A stretch of 37,306 nucleotides of DNA, from contig NZ_JHVL01000037.1 in assembly GCF_000620125.1 (NCBI RefSeq), positions 1 through 37,306 on the forward strand, written 5' to 3'. Source of the stretch: Clostridiisalibacter paucivorans DSM 22131 (GTDB lineage: Bacteria; Bacillota; Clostridia; Tissierellales; Clostridiisalibacteraceae). Position 1 is the first letter of the stretch. Each line of letters opens with the position of its first letter. Position numbers and translations under genes: made by a program. A model generated the notes under the pieces. It saw nothing but the letters and a program-made list of their open reading frames with translations. It was not told where the DNA came from and did not search any database. Below are positions 15,119 through 23,977 of the stretch, piece by piece.

Positions 15119-17035
15119 ATGAATTTTTTAACTGGAGAAAATATTTCAAAGAGTTATGGAGAGAGACAATTATTTAAGGATATAAATTTGGGAATAAACG
15201 ATGGAGATAAGATAGGGCTAATAGGTATAAATGGAACGGGAAAGAGTACCCTGCTAAAGATAATTGGAGGGATTGAATCTGGAGATACTGGTAAAATAAT
15301 CAAAGGAAATACAGTGCATATTGAATATCTAGCTCAAAATCCAGACTATGATTATGAGGCCACTGTAATAGACCAGGTATTTAATGGAAATGCACCTATT
15401 ATGAAGGTAATAAGAGATTATAGACAGGCAATTCAAAAGCCTGACAAAGAGAATGAAATGATAATAAAATTGTCGCAAAAGATGGATGAATTAAAGGGAT
15501 GGGACATAGAAAGCGAGGCTAAAGCGGTACTTACCAGATTAGGAATATCAGATTTCGATGTAAAGATTAAGGAACTTTCAGGGGGACAGAGAAAGAAAAT
15601 AGCATTGGCATCTGCCCTTATAAAGCCTTCTCAAATCCTTATATTAGATGAGCCCACTAACCATCTTGATGATGATATCATCAGTTGGTTAGAAGAATAT
15701 TTGAAGACTAAAAAGGGAGCACTACTTATGGTTACCCATGATAGATATTTTTTAGACAGGGTTGCAAATAGGATAGTAGAATTGGATAATGGGATTCTTT
15801 ATGAATATAAGGGAAATTACAGTGATTTTGTTGAAAAAAAGTTGGAAAGACAAAAGATAGAGGCATCTGTTGAAAGAAAGAGACAGAGATTATTCAAAAA
15901 AGAGTTGGAATGGATGAGAAAAGGTGCCAAAGCAAGGACTACTAAACAAAAAGCGAGAATAGATAGGTTTGAAAAGATTAATGAGGAATCCTCAAATATT
16001 TCCCAGGAAAACATTGAAATATCAGTAGCTGGAAGCCGACTTGGAAAAAAAGTAATTGAACTTAAAGATATATGTAAATCCTTTGGCAATAAAAAAATTA
16101 TAGATAATTTTAGCTATATTTTGCTTAGAAACGACAGAGTAGGAATAGTAGGCCCCAATGGTAGTGGAAAGTCTACCCTTATAAATATAATAGCAAATAA
16201 AGTGTCTGCTGATAGTGGAATAGTGGAGATTGGAGAAACAGTAAGGTTAGGCCTTTACTCTCAAGAAACATACCATATGGATGATAACCTAAGGGTTATA
16301 GAATATATAAGGGAAGTGGCGGAGTATATAACTACATCTGATGGAGAAAAAATAAGTGCATCTCAAATGTTAGAGAATTTTCTATTTTTTGGAGAAGATC
16401 AATGGATATTTATAAGAAAACTTTCTGGTGGTGAAAAAAGAAGATTATATTTACTTAGGGTGCTGATGGGTTCTCCCAATGTACTTTTGTTGGACGAACC
16501 TACAAATGATCTTGATATTGAGACATTGAAGGTATTGGAAGATTATATTGACAATTTTAGAGGTGCTGTAATTGCTGTTTCCCATGATAGATATTTTTTA
16601 GATAGAATAGCAGATAAAATATTTTCATTTGAAGGTAATGGTAATATAGTCCAATACACTGGAAACTATACAGACTATAGAGACCATATGAAAGGGATAG
16701 AAGATAATAGAAAATCAACATCTATATCTAAACCAAAGGTCAATAAAAAAAAGTCAGAGAAGAAAGAAAAAAAGATATATAAATTGTCATATAAGGAACA
16801 GCAAGAATATGATCAAATAGATAAAATCATTGCTGATATTGAAGAAAAGATAGAGTGTTTAGAAGTAAAAATAGAAGAGGCAGCTACAGACTATATACTT
16901 TTGCAAGAACTCTTAGATGAAAAGGAAGGGTTAGAAGTAACACTGAATGAAAAAATGGAGAGATGGGTATATCTCAATGAATTAGTTGAAGAGATTGAAA
17001 AAAACAAGGCAGAAAAAAATAAATATGATATTTGA
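15119..17035 (+). CDS. uup: ABC-F family ATPase, Uup-like
   Basis: 638 residues with two ATPase domains and no membrane part. Domain 1 has GINGTGKST (about 37), LSGGQRKKIALASALI and ILILDEPTNHLD. Domain 2 has GPNGSGKST (about 345), LSGGEKRRLYLLRVLM and VLLLDEPTNDLD. The linker between them (about 235-300) is long and basic (KKLERQKIEASVERKRQR). The C-terminus (about 545-638) is a lysine-rich stretch then a two-helix coiled coil (DQIDKIIADIEEKIECLE), the mark of the Uup branch, which acts on ribosomes or branched DNA. The linker does not single out an antibiotic-resistance type. AAAGGG precedes the ATG, and the AEC transporter follows closely. Confidence 0.9.
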   Translation: MNFLTGENISKSYGERQLFKDINLGINDGDKIGLIGINGTGKSTLLKIIGGIESGDTGKIIKGNTVHIEYLAQNPDYDYEATVIDQVFNGNAPIMKVIRDYRQAIQKPDKENEMIIKLSQKMDELKGWDIESEAKAVLTRLGISDFDVKIKELSGGQRKKIALASALIKPSQILILDEPTNHLDDDIISWLEEYLKTKKGALLMVTHDRYFLDRVANRIVELDNGILYEYKGNYSDFVEKKLERQKIEASVERKRQRLFKKELEWMRKGAKARTTKQKARIDRFEKINEESSNISQENIEISVAGSRLGKKVIELKDICKSFGNKKIIDNFSYILLRNDRVGIVGPNGSGKSTLINIIANKVSADSGIVEIGETVRLGLYSQETYHMDDNLRVIEYIREVAEYITTSDGEKISASQMLENFLFFGEDQWIFIRKLSGGEKRRLYLLRVLMGSPNVLLLDEPTNDLDIETLKVLEDYIDNFRGAVIAVSHDRYFLDRIADKIFSFEGNGNIVQYTGNYTDYRDHMKGIEDNRKSTSISKPKVNKKKSEKKEKKIYKLSYKEQQEYDQIDKIIADIEEKIECLEVKIEEAATDYILLQELLDEKEGLEVTLNEKMERWVYLNELVEEIEKNKAEKNKYDI

Positions 17036-17049
17036 CTTTGGAGATGAGG

Positions 17050-18009
17050 ATGTTGATATTAGATAATTTACTTTTTAGTATAAATGCAGTAATGCCAATA
17101 TTTATAATATTGATATTAGGATATTTTTTAAAAGAAAAGGGATTAATAGATCAGTATACTATAAAGAAAATGAATGCTGTTTTATTCAATGTGGCATTAC
17201 CTATGTTTTTATTTAGAGATATTTCCCGTTCAAACTTCACAGATGTTTTTGACTTAAGATTACTGATTTTTGCAGTTGGTACAACCTGTTTATCCTTTGT
17301 ATTAATCTGGGTAGTAGCAGAAATATTTATAAAGGATAAATCATCAATAGGTGCCTTCGTTCAAGGCTCATTTAGGAGTAATTATGCCCTTATAGGACTG
17401 GCCTTGGCATATAATGTTGGTGGTAGTGAAGCAGTAACTAAAGGGGCATTGCTTATGGCATTTGTAATACCTTGTTATAATGTATTATCAGTTATTGTAC
17501 TGACCTTTAGATCTAAGGGAAATTCTGATGTAGGTATAAAGACTGCATTAATAAGTATAATAAAGAATCCTTTGATCATTTCCATAGTATTATCATTGCC
17601 CTTTTGCTTACTACAGATTGGTATACCTTCTATAGTCAATAAATCAATAGATTATATGGCAGGTATGGCTACACCATTAGCTATGTTGGCCATTGGAGGG
17701 ACAATATATTTAGATGAGATTAAAAATAGAAGAATTAGACTGGCAGTTGTGGGTTCTGCAATAAAGCTTATAGTTCAACCTATTATATATATTCCTATAG
17801 CATTATTTTTAGGGATAAGGGGCAATGGACTTTTAGTTTTATATATAATGTATGGTTCTCCCACTGCAGTTAGTAGTTATGTAATGGCTAGCAATATGAA
17901 TGGGGATGTAGAATTGGCATCGGATATCTTTATAATCACTACTCTTTTTTCTGTGATTACATTTACAATAGGAATATATACATTTAAAGTTTTGGGTTTT
18001 ATACTGTAA
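17050..18009 (+). CDS. AEC family transporter (auxin efflux carrier-like permease)
   Basis: 319 residues from ATG 17050, chosen because GGAGATGAGG lies just upstream; open codons back to 17032 overlap the Uup stop and lack a site. Ten hydrophobic helices in two five-helix halves are seen, starting AVMPIFIILILGYFLKEKGLID with the family's NAVLFNVALPMFLFRDIS. The middle has GSFRSNYALIGLALA, and the second half MAGMATPLAMLAIGGTIYL and YGSPTAVSSYVMASNM. Bacterial AEC proteins move small acids such as malate or lactate; the substrate here is not known. Only a few bases separate it from uup, so they are probably one transcript. Confidence 0.9.
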   Translation: MLILDNLLFSINAVMPIFIILILGYFLKEKGLIDQYTIKKMNAVLFNVALPMFLFRDISRSNFTDVFDLRLLIFAVGTTCLSFVLIWVVAEIFIKDKSSIGAFVQGSFRSNYALIGLALAYNVGGSEAVTKGALLMAFVIPCYNVLSVIVLTFRSKGNSDVGIKTALISIIKNPLIISIVLSLPFCLLQIGIPSIVNKSIDYMAGMATPLAMLAIGGTIYLDEIKNRRIRLAVVGSAIKLIVQPIIYIPIALFLGIRGNGLLVLYIMYGSPTAVSSYVMASNMNGDVELASDIFIITTLFSVITFTIGIYTFKVLGFIL

Positions 18010-18088
18010 TTAATTCACACTATATGGGTATGTATATTCTAGTGGTTTTAATCTTAAACATTGATAATTTAAAATGGAGGTAGAAAAG

Positions 18089-18844
18089 ATGAAGTTAGTT
18101 TCATGGAATGTAAATGGTCTTAGAGCCTGTGTTAGAAAGGGATTTTTGGAATACTTTAATGAAGTGGATGCGGATATATTTTGTGTTCAAGAGACGAAAT
18201 TACAAGAAGGGCAGATAGAATTGGAACTGGATGGATATCATCAGTATTGGAACTATGCAGTTAAAAAAGGATACTCTGGAACTGCTGTATTTACAAAGAA
18301 AAAACCTTTATCTGTTACATATGGAGTGGGAGTGGAAGAACATGAGCAGGAAGGTAGAGTAATAACTTTAGAATTTGAAGAATTTTACTTAGTAAATGTA
18401 TATACTCCCAATAGTCAGAGAGGATTGGCGAGACTGGATTATAGGATGGATTGGGAAGATGTATTTAGGGCATATTTAAAGGAATTAGATAGTAAGAAAC
18501 CAGTAATATTATGTGGAGATTTAAATGTGGCACATAAAGAAATAGATTTAAAAAATCCTAAAAATAATAAAAAGAATGCAGGGTTTAGTGATGAAGAAAG
18601 GGAGAAGATGACAAAACTTTTATCATCAGGATTTATAGATACCTTTAGATATTTTTATCCTGAAAAAGAAGAAGTATATACATGGTGGTCATATATGAGA
18701 AAGGCCAGAGAACGGAATTCTGGATGGAGAATTGATTATTTTATAGTATCTGAAAGTTTAAAGGACAAGTTAATAGATGCAGAGATTCATTCAGAGGTTA
18801 TGGGAAGCGATCATTGTCCAGTAGTATTAAAGGTTAACAGTTAG
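18089..18844 (+). CDS. xth: Exodeoxyribonuclease III (AP endonuclease family)
   Basis: 251 residues from ATG 18089, with GGAGG ten bases upstream; the ATG at 18074 would bury that site. The catalytic blocks are all visible: SWNVNGLRAC (N7), FCVQETKLQ (E35), VNVYTPNSQRGLARLDYRMDW, LCGDLNVAHKEIDLKNPKNN, TWWSYMRKARERNSGWRIDYFI, and the ending GSDHCPVVLKV with its catalytic Asp-His. It cuts DNA at abasic sites and removes 3' blocking groups in base excision repair. Its last codons and stop (GTT AAC AGT TAG) lie inside a copy of the dispersed palindrome that also forms its terminator. Confidence 0.96.
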   Translation: MKLVSWNVNGLRACVRKGFLEYFNEVDADIFCVQETKLQEGQIELELDGYHQYWNYAVKKGYSGTAVFTKKKPLSVTYGVGVEEHEQEGRVITLEFEEFYLVNVYTPNSQRGLARLDYRMDWEDVFRAYLKELDSKKPVILCGDLNVAHKEIDLKNPKNNKKNAGFSDEEREKMTKLLSSGFIDTFRYFYPEKEEVYTWWSYMRKARERNSGWRIDYFIVSESLKDKLIDAEIHSEVMGSDHCPVVLKVNS

Positions 18845-18870
18845 TAGTTATTAACTACTAACTGTTTTTT
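18836..18870. repeat. Dispersed palindromic repeat, copy 3 (minimal), terminator of exonuclease III
   Basis: AACAGTTAGTAGTT (18836-18849) pairs perfectly with AACTACTAACTGTT (18853-18866) and ends in six T. The TAG in the left arm is the stop codon of the nuclease gene. The hairpin also faces the converging antiporter gene. Confidence 0.85.
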
Positions 18871-18889
18871 ACTGTTTATAAAATTATAA

Positions 18890-20089
18890 TTACTCAGCAG
18901 TTTGGACTTTTGGATTTTCCATATTTATATCTCCAGACTTTATGAGTGCATATTTAGTAACAGCAGGTCCAATTAGTTCATATACAATGGTTGCTCCAAG
19001 GATAATAGTTCTAACATTAGACCCTATTTGAGGAAAATCTAATTGTGCCGTCATAGACAATCCTATAGCAACACCAGCTTGAGGGATTAAAGTGAATCCC
19101 AAATATTTTTGTACTTTTTTAGGCATGTTTGATAGTTTACAGCCTAAATATGAACCGAGGACTTTGCCTGTTACTCGAGCGATTATATATCCTATACCTA
19201 ATAGTCCCACATATTTAATCAGTCTTATATCTAGCTCTACACCTGCTAATGTAAAAAACATAATGTAGACAGGTGGAGTAAATGAGTCGGTAATGCTTAT
19301 AACTTTCATATTATTAGGTGAAATATTACTTATTACAGCACCAACTGCCATACATAAAAGAAGGGTGGATATATTTAAGAAGTTTGCAATGCCTATAGAT
19401 AAACAAATAGTGGCAATTACAATACTTAATAGCTCATTTTTCCCCTTTGCCTTTCGTGAAACTAATACTAATATAAATCCTATTATTATACCTAATATTA
19501 AAGCAGCTCCAATTTCCCAAATTGGAGTTAATAGTCCAGTTGTTAATGAAAAACCGTTGACATTGCTGGATACTTGTTTTGCTATAGATATTATTATGCC
19601 AAAAATCATAATGCCTATGGCATCGTCCATGGCTACCACAGGTAATAATGTATTAACAAGGCTCCCCTTTGCTTTATATTGTCTTATTACCATTATAGTT
19701 GCTGCTGGAGCTGTAGTTGCAGCAATAGATGATATAATTAGACTAAAGGGCAATGGTTGATTAAATATTACAAACATAGTAATAAAGACTATCAAAACAG
19801 CACCTAAAGATTCCAATAAGGTTATTAAAAACACGGACTTACCAAGCTTTTTCATATATTCTATGTTGAATTCACTCCCTATGCTATATGCAATAAATCC
19901 CAATGCCATTTCCGAGATTATTAATAGCTGAATAGAAATGTCTTTTGGGACTAAATTTAAAAAAGAAGGACCTATAATAATTCCTCCCAACAGATATCCA
20001 GTAACATAGGGCAAATTTAGTTTAGATATGATTCTAGCCATTATGATACCAGATATTAATACAATTGATACATAATATAAAGCATTCAT
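18890..20089 (-). CDS. Cation:proton antiporter, CPA2/Kef type
   Basis: 399 residues with about twelve to thirteen membrane helices and no C-terminal nucleotide-binding (TrkA-N) domain. Family marks are LNLPYVTGYLLGGIIIGP near the start, GFIAYSIGSEFNIEYMKKLG, SSIAATTAPAATIMVIRQYKAKG, VVAMDDAIGIMIFGI with the ion-binding Asp pair, and FTLAGVELDIRLI. It exchanges Na+ or K+ for H+ across the cell membrane. A PII-like gene starts the same minus-strand transcript 45 bases upstream. Loss of the usual soluble regulatory tail fits control by that separate protein, which is my inference. AAAAGGAGAAT precedes the ATG. Confidence 0.92.
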   Translation of the reverse strand: MNALYYVSIVLISGIIMARIISKLNLPYVTGYLLGGIIIGPSFLNLVPKDISIQLLIISEMALGFIAYSIGSEFNIEYMKKLGKSVFLITLLESLGAVLIVFITMFVIFNQPLPFSLIISSIAATTAPAATIMVIRQYKAKGSLVNTLLPVVAMDDAIGIMIFGIIISIAKQVSSNVNGFSLTTGLLTPIWEIGAALILGIIIGFILVLVSRKAKGKNELLSIVIATICLSIGIANFLNISTLLLCMAVGAVISNISPNNMKVISITDSFTPPVYIMFFTLAGVELDIRLIKYVGLLGIGYIIARVTGKVLGSYLGCKLSNMPKKVQKYLGFTLIPQAGVAIGLSMTAQLDFPQIGSNVRTIILGATIVYELIGPAVTKYALIKSGDINMENPKVQTAE

Positions 20090-20134
20090 TATCAGATTCT
20101 CCTTTTGCTTTTATATTTGTTTTAATATATACAA

Positions 20135-20479
20135 TTACTTTAGCATACCACCTTCCACATGGTTAACAGGTATAGTAAATAAAATACCTACGCCTGGGTC
20201 ATTTATATCTCCAACTTCCTTTTTTATGCAATTGATAGCAATATCAACCTGCTTATTTTCTAATACAACAAAAATAGTTTTATTAAAGGGACGACTCTCA
20301 TTTAATATCATCCTTATAGAGCCAAAGGCAGGCAAATTATTTAGATCTGTATCATTTAATACTCTAGCCATACCTATACTGTCAATTATAGTTGCTCCTG
20401 TAATACCTTCATCAATAAAATTTTGTAGAATAGATTCCAAACAATTATGTTTATTAATCACACATACAAGGACCTGCAT
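20135..20479 (-). CDS. PII-like (GlnB-fold) signalling protein
   Basis: 114 residues, the usual PII length. MQVLVCVINKHNCLESILQNFIDEGITGATIIDS is the first beta-alpha-beta unit, FGSIRMILNESRPFNKTIFVVLENKQVDIAINCIKKEVG the second, and DPGVGILFTIPVNHVEGGML the C-terminal strand. It lacks the classic uridylylated T-loop tyrosine segment, so it is not a standard GlnB/GlnK. Its promoter reads TTGACT, 16 bases, TATAAT on the minus strand. GGAGGAG precedes the ATG. Proteins of this fold form trimers that bind a small nucleotide and regulate a partner; the adjacent antiporter is the obvious candidate. Confidence 0.78.
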   Translation of the reverse strand: MQVLVCVINKHNCLESILQNFIDEGITGATIIDSIGMARVLNDTDLNNLPAFGSIRMILNESRPFNKTIFVVLENKQVDIAINCIKKEVGDINDPGVGILFTIPVNHVEGGMLK

Positions 20480-20543
20480 AAATCCACTCTCCTCCTATAA
20501 ACTCAAAATATTATAATTTTTGTAAATGACTGGATTAGATACC

Positions 20544-20571
20544 ATTATAACAAAGAAAAAATAAAAGTCAA
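20544..20571 (-). promoter_or_regulatory. Promoter of the PII-like/antiporter operon
   Basis: Read on the minus strand: TTGACT (20566-20571), 16 bases, TATAAT (20544-20549). It is divergent from the pfl promoter about 50 bases away. Confidence 0.75.
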
Positions 20572-20598
20572 TTAAGCATAAATTTCAATTTTAAAAAC

Positions 20599-20646
20599 GA
20601 ACATTTTTAAAAAAATGTTGACAAATATTCGCTTGGTTGCTATTAT
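20599..20646 (+). promoter_or_regulatory. pfl promoter with upstream dyad
   Basis: TTGACA (20618-20623), 17 bases, TATTAT (20641-20646) is a near-consensus promoter. A dyad AACATTTTT/AAAAATGTT (about 20600-20619) overlaps the -35 box and could bind a regulator such as a redox or Rex/Fnr-type factor; the protein is not identified. Confidence 0.8.
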
Positions 20647-20671
20647 GTTTATAAGAACAAAATATAAGAAA

Positions 20672-20770
20672 TCTGATCACATGACTGGCGGAAGTGGAAT
20701 TAACCACATGGAGTGTGATGCTAAATATATGCCGACCGCCTGGGCAATAAAGTCCAGGCGGTTATTTTTT
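20672..20770 (+). promoter_or_regulatory. ZTP (pfl-motif) riboswitch with terminator
   Basis: The conserved parts of the ZTP/ZMP riboswitch are all seen. P1 is ATCACA (20676-20681) with TGTGAT (20714-20719), followed inside by GACTGGCGGA. P2 is GTGG-AATTAA-CCAC (20694-20707), followed by ATGGAG. The diagnostic GCCGACCGCCTGGGCA is at 20731-20746. Its CCGCCTGG then pairs with CCAGGCGG (20754-20761) and a T run, forming an intrinsic terminator. ZTP, which signals shortage of 10-formyl-tetrahydrofolate, would stop termination and turn on formate production by the downstream pfl genes. Confidence 0.93.
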
Positions 20771-20816
20771 GTCAATCCTGGACTGTAAAATCAAAAGTCG
20801 AGGAGGTTTTTTTGTG

Positions 20817-23042
20817 ATGAAAAAGGCATGGAGAGGTTTCAAAGAGGGAGATTGGATTAAAAATATAGATGTGAGAGGTTTTATTCAAAAAAACTACACA
20901 CCCTATGAGGGTGATGAAGGGTTTTTAGAAGGCTTGTCAGGAAAAAGCAGAGATTTATGGTCAAAATGTGAAGATTTGCTCAAGAAAGAGTTGAAAAAAG
21001 GTGTATTGGATATAGATACAGAAAATATCTCTGGTATTGATAGTTTTGCACCTGGATATATAGATAAAGATAACGAAGTTATATTAGGACTCCAGACAGA
21101 TCAGCCTTTAAAAAGGATGATAAATCCCTTTGGAGGTATTCGAATGGTCAAGTCTGCACTTGAATCCTATGGATATGAATTGGATAAAGATAAGGATGAT
21201 ATATTTAATAAGTATAGAAAGACACATAATCAGGGTGTATTTGATGTATATACTGATGAAATGAAGAGAGCCAGAAGTGCAGGACTTCTTACAGGTCTTC
21301 CCGATGCATATGGAAGGGGTAGAATCATAGGAGATTATAGAAGGTTACCTTTATATGGTATAGATTATTTGATTGAAAAAAAGAAGGAAGATTTTGAGGA
21401 CTTAAGTGGATTCATGAGTGAGGAACTTATAAGGCATAGAGAGGAAGTAAAGGAACAGATTAAGGCCCTTTATAAGATAAAAAAAATGGCAGCAGATTAT
21501 GGCATAGATATATCTAAACCAGCAGAAAATGCAAGGGAAGCTGTACAATATTTATATTTTGGATATCTAGCAGGTATTAAGGAGAATAATGGTGCAGCCA
21601 TGTCGTTGGGTAGGACTAGTACATTTATAGACATATATATAAGTAGAGATTTAGAATTAGGAACAATAACTGAGTTAGAGGCACAAGAGATAATAGATCA
21701 ATTTGTTATAAAATTAAGGCTGGCAAGACATCTAAGGACCCCTGAATACAATGAATTGTTTGCAGGAGACCCCAATTGGATTACTGAAGTAATAGGGGGA
21801 ATGGGTATAAATGGTAAGACATTGGTAACTAAGACATCTTTTAGATTTTTAAATACCCTAAACAATCTAGGTCCTGCACCTGAACCCAATATGACCATAT
21901 TGTGGTCAGAGAAACTACCAGAAAGCTTTAAGAAATATTGTGCTAAGATGTCAATAATAAGTGATTCTATACAATATGAAAATGATGATATTATGAGACC
22001 TGTATATGGTGATGATTATGGTATAGCATGTTGTGTATCAGCTATGGGAATAGGTAAAGAAATGCAGTTTTTTGGGGCCAGATGTAATTTAGCTAAGTCG
22101 TTGCTATATGCTATAAATGGTGGAATAGATGAAAAGACTAATGTAGAAATAATAGAGGGTATAGATAAAATAGATGATGATATATTAGACTATGAAAAGG
22201 TAAAAAATAATTATTTTAAGGTGTTAGAGTATGTGGCAGAATTGTATGTAAACACCATGAATATAATCCATTATATGCATGATAAATATGCATATGAAGC
22301 GGGACAGATGGCATTACATGACACCGATGTAAAAAGGATAATGGCATTTGGAGTTGCAGGACTTTCTGTAGTAGCTGATTCACTAAGTGCTATAAAATAT
22401 GGAGAAGTTAGACCCCATAAAAAAGACGACATAGCTGTGGGATTTGATATAAAAGGAGACTTTCCAAAGTATGGGAATGACGATGATCGTGTCGATGATA
22501 TAGCTGTGGAGGTTTTAAAGAAATTCTCCAATGAGTTAAAAAAACATAATGCATATAGAGGTGCTAGACATACACTGTCTGTATTGACTATTACATCAAA
22601 TGTAGTTTATGGAAAAAAGACAGGAGCAACACCTGATGGCAGGGATGCAGGAGAACCATTTGCTCCAGGTGCCAATCCTATGCATGGAAGGGATGAAAAT
22701 GGGGCATTGGCATCTTTGAATTCTGTAGCCAAGATTCCCTATAGAGATGTATGCGAAGATGGAGTTTCCAATACATTTTCCATAGTTCCAGAGGCACTGG
22801 GTAATGATGATATGGCTAAAGTGAATAATCTAGTAGCTATATTAGATGGATATTTTGTCCAGGGTGCCCATCATTTAAATGTAAATGTATTAAATAAGGA
22901 AATTCTCGTGGATGCCATGGAGAATCCTGAAAAATATCCTACATTGACCATAAGGGTATCGGGATATGCAGTTAATTTCAATAGACTAACTAGAGAACAA
23001 CAGCTAGAGGTAATAAAGAGAACATTCCATAAGGCGGTGTAA
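20817..23042 (+). CDS. pflB: Formate C-acetyltransferase (pyruvate formate-lyase)
   Basis: 741 residues from ATG 20817, ten bases after AGGAGG (a GTG at 20814 is an equal option; the longer frame back to 20769 would start inside the riboswitch terminator region). It splits pyruvate with CoA into acetyl-CoA and formate by a glycyl radical. The active-site pair is in [10 protein letters not shown] (about 415), and the radical glycine in [26 protein letters not shown] at the C-terminus. The N-terminus [35 protein letters not shown] and the mid block [28 protein letters not shown] are typical PflB. Its activase follows after 118 bases holding a dispersed repeat. The riboswitch ties it to formyl-folate supply. 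Confidence 0.97.
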   Translation: MKKAWRGFKEGDWIKNIDVRGFIQKNYTPYEGDEGFLEGLSGKSRDLWSKCEDLLKKELKKGVLDIDTENISGIDSFAPGYIDKDNEVILGLQTDQPLKRMINPFGGIRMVKSALESYGYELDKDKDDIFNKYRKTHNQGVFDVYTDEMKRARSAGLLTGLPDAYGRGRIIGDYRRLPLYGIDYLIEKKKEDFEDLSGFMSEELIRHREEVKEQIKALYKIKKMAADYGIDISKPAENAREAVQYLYFGYLAGIKENNGAAMSLGRTSTFIDIYISRDLELGTITELEAQEIIDQFVIKLRLARHLRTPEYNELFAGDPNWITEVIGGMGINGKTLVTKTSFRFLNTLNNLGPAPEPNMTILWSEKLPESFKKYCAKMSIISDSIQYENDDIMRPVYGDDYGIACCVSAMGIGKEMQFFGARCNLAKSLLYAINGGIDEKTNVEIIEGIDKIDDDILDYEKVKNNYFKVLEYVAELYVNTMNIIHYMHDKYAYEAGQMALHDTDVKRIMAFGVAGLSVVADSLSAIKYGEVRPHKKDDIAVGFDIKGDFPKYGNDDDRVDDIAVEVLKKFSNELKKHNAYRGARHTLSVLTITSNVVYGKKTGATPDGRDAGEPFAPGANPMHGRDENGALASLNSVAKIPYRDVCEDGVSNTFSIVPEALGNDDMAKVNNLVAILDGYFVQGAHHLNVNVLNKEILVDAMENPEKYPTLTIRVSGYAVNFNRLTREQQLEVIKRTFHKAV

Positions 23043-23100
23043 TAGTCCGTAGTGGGTAGTTCGTAGCTTGTAGTCGGTAGTTAGTAGTTCGTAGTTGATG
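23043..23100. repeat. Dispersed palindromic repeat, copy 4, between pflB and pflA
   Basis: Tandem arm units (GTCCGTAGTGGGTAGTTCG, GTAGTCGGTAGTTAGTAG, TTCGTAGTTGATGGAGGAAA) occur here without a full opposite arm. It probably cannot fold into a strong terminator, so pflB and pflA can remain cotranscribed. Confidence 0.7.
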
Positions 23101-23160
23101 GAGGAAAGTTTAAGAATTTGTTATATTGTACCAATAATCCATATAATGGCGGTGAAAAAT

Positions 23161-23868
23161 ATGATAGGTAGAATACATTCTATAGAATCCATGGGATTAA
23201 ATGATGGTCCAGGAGTAAGGTCAGTAATATTTTTTCAAGGATGTAGATTGAGATGTGCATATTGTCACAATCCTGATACATGGAGTATAAATGAAGGGAA
23301 TGAAGTAACACCTGAAGAGTTGATAAATAAAATAGTACGATTTAAATCATATTTCAATACATCTGGGGGAGGAGTTACTTGTTCTGGTGGAGAACCATTA
23401 CTTCAACCTGATTTTCTCATAGAGTTTTTTAAACTATGTAAGTCAAATAATATCCATACTGCTTTGGATACAGCAGGATTTGGTATGGGAAGATACGACG
23501 AGATATTGGAATATACTGACTTAGTATTGCTTGATATAAAACATGTAGACAATGAGGGCTATAAAGATATCTGTGGTGGAGCCTTTAAAGAGGTAAAGGA
23601 TTTTATAAATGCCCTAAACAAATCTAATACCGATATATGGATTAGACATGTGGTGGTCCCAGGTATTACTGATGGAGAAAGACATATAGATAGATTGAAC
23701 AAAGTAATATCTAAAGTAGATAATGTAAAAAAAGTGGAGCTCTTGCCTTATCATACTTTAGGGAAAAACAAATACGATTCTATGAATATACCATATAGAT
23801 TAGAAGGCGTAAAACCTATGTGTAAAGAGAAAATAAAGATTCTTAATAAGAGACTAAAAGTTGTATAA
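23161..23868 (+). CDS. pflA: Pyruvate formate-lyase activating enzyme (radical SAM)
   Basis: 235 residues from ATG 23161, preceded by GGCGGTG. The start matches the family beginning IGRIHSIESMGLNDGPGVRSVIFFQGC, while the longer open frame from 23095 reads repeat sequence. The iron-sulfur motif is CRLRCAYC (CX3CX2C, near 29-36), followed by HNPDTW, then SGGGVTCSGGEPLLQ for SAM binding, HTALDTAGF, LVLLDIKH and ELLPYHTLGKNKY. It uses SAM and a 4Fe-4S cluster to place the glycyl radical on PflB. Confidence 0.96.
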   Translation: MIGRIHSIESMGLNDGPGVRSVIFFQGCRLRCAYCHNPDTWSINEGNEVTPEELINKIVRFKSYFNTSGGGVTCSGGEPLLQPDFLIEFFKLCKSNNIHTALDTAGFGMGRYDEILEYTDLVLLDIKHVDNEGYKDICGGAFKEVKDFINALNKSNTDIWIRHVVVPGITDGERHIDRLNKVISKVDNVKKVELLPYHTLGKNKYDSMNIPYRLEGVKPMCKEKIKILNKRLKVV

Positions 23869-23876
23869 ATAAATGT

Positions 23877-23926
23877 AAAAATAAAGGGAATATATCTACT
23901 ATAGAGATTATATTCCCTTTATTTTT
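23877..23926 (+). terminator. Intrinsic terminator after pflA
   Basis: AAAAATAAAGGGAATATA pairs with TATATTCCCTTTATTTTT, an 18-pair stem with a T tail. Confidence 0.9.
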
Positions 23927-23977
23927 ACGTGTAATAGGGATTATATTTTCATTTACATATTTAGGGAAGGAGTAAAT

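Noticed and set aside
20769-20816. Earlier start for pflB
   Set aside because: It would begin next to the riboswitch terminator with no ribosome site; AGGAGG at 20801 points to 20814 or 20817.
23095-23160. Earlier start for PflA (MMEESLRICYIV...)
   Set aside because: These codons read repeat sequence and unconserved residues; the family start matches MIGRIHS at 23161.
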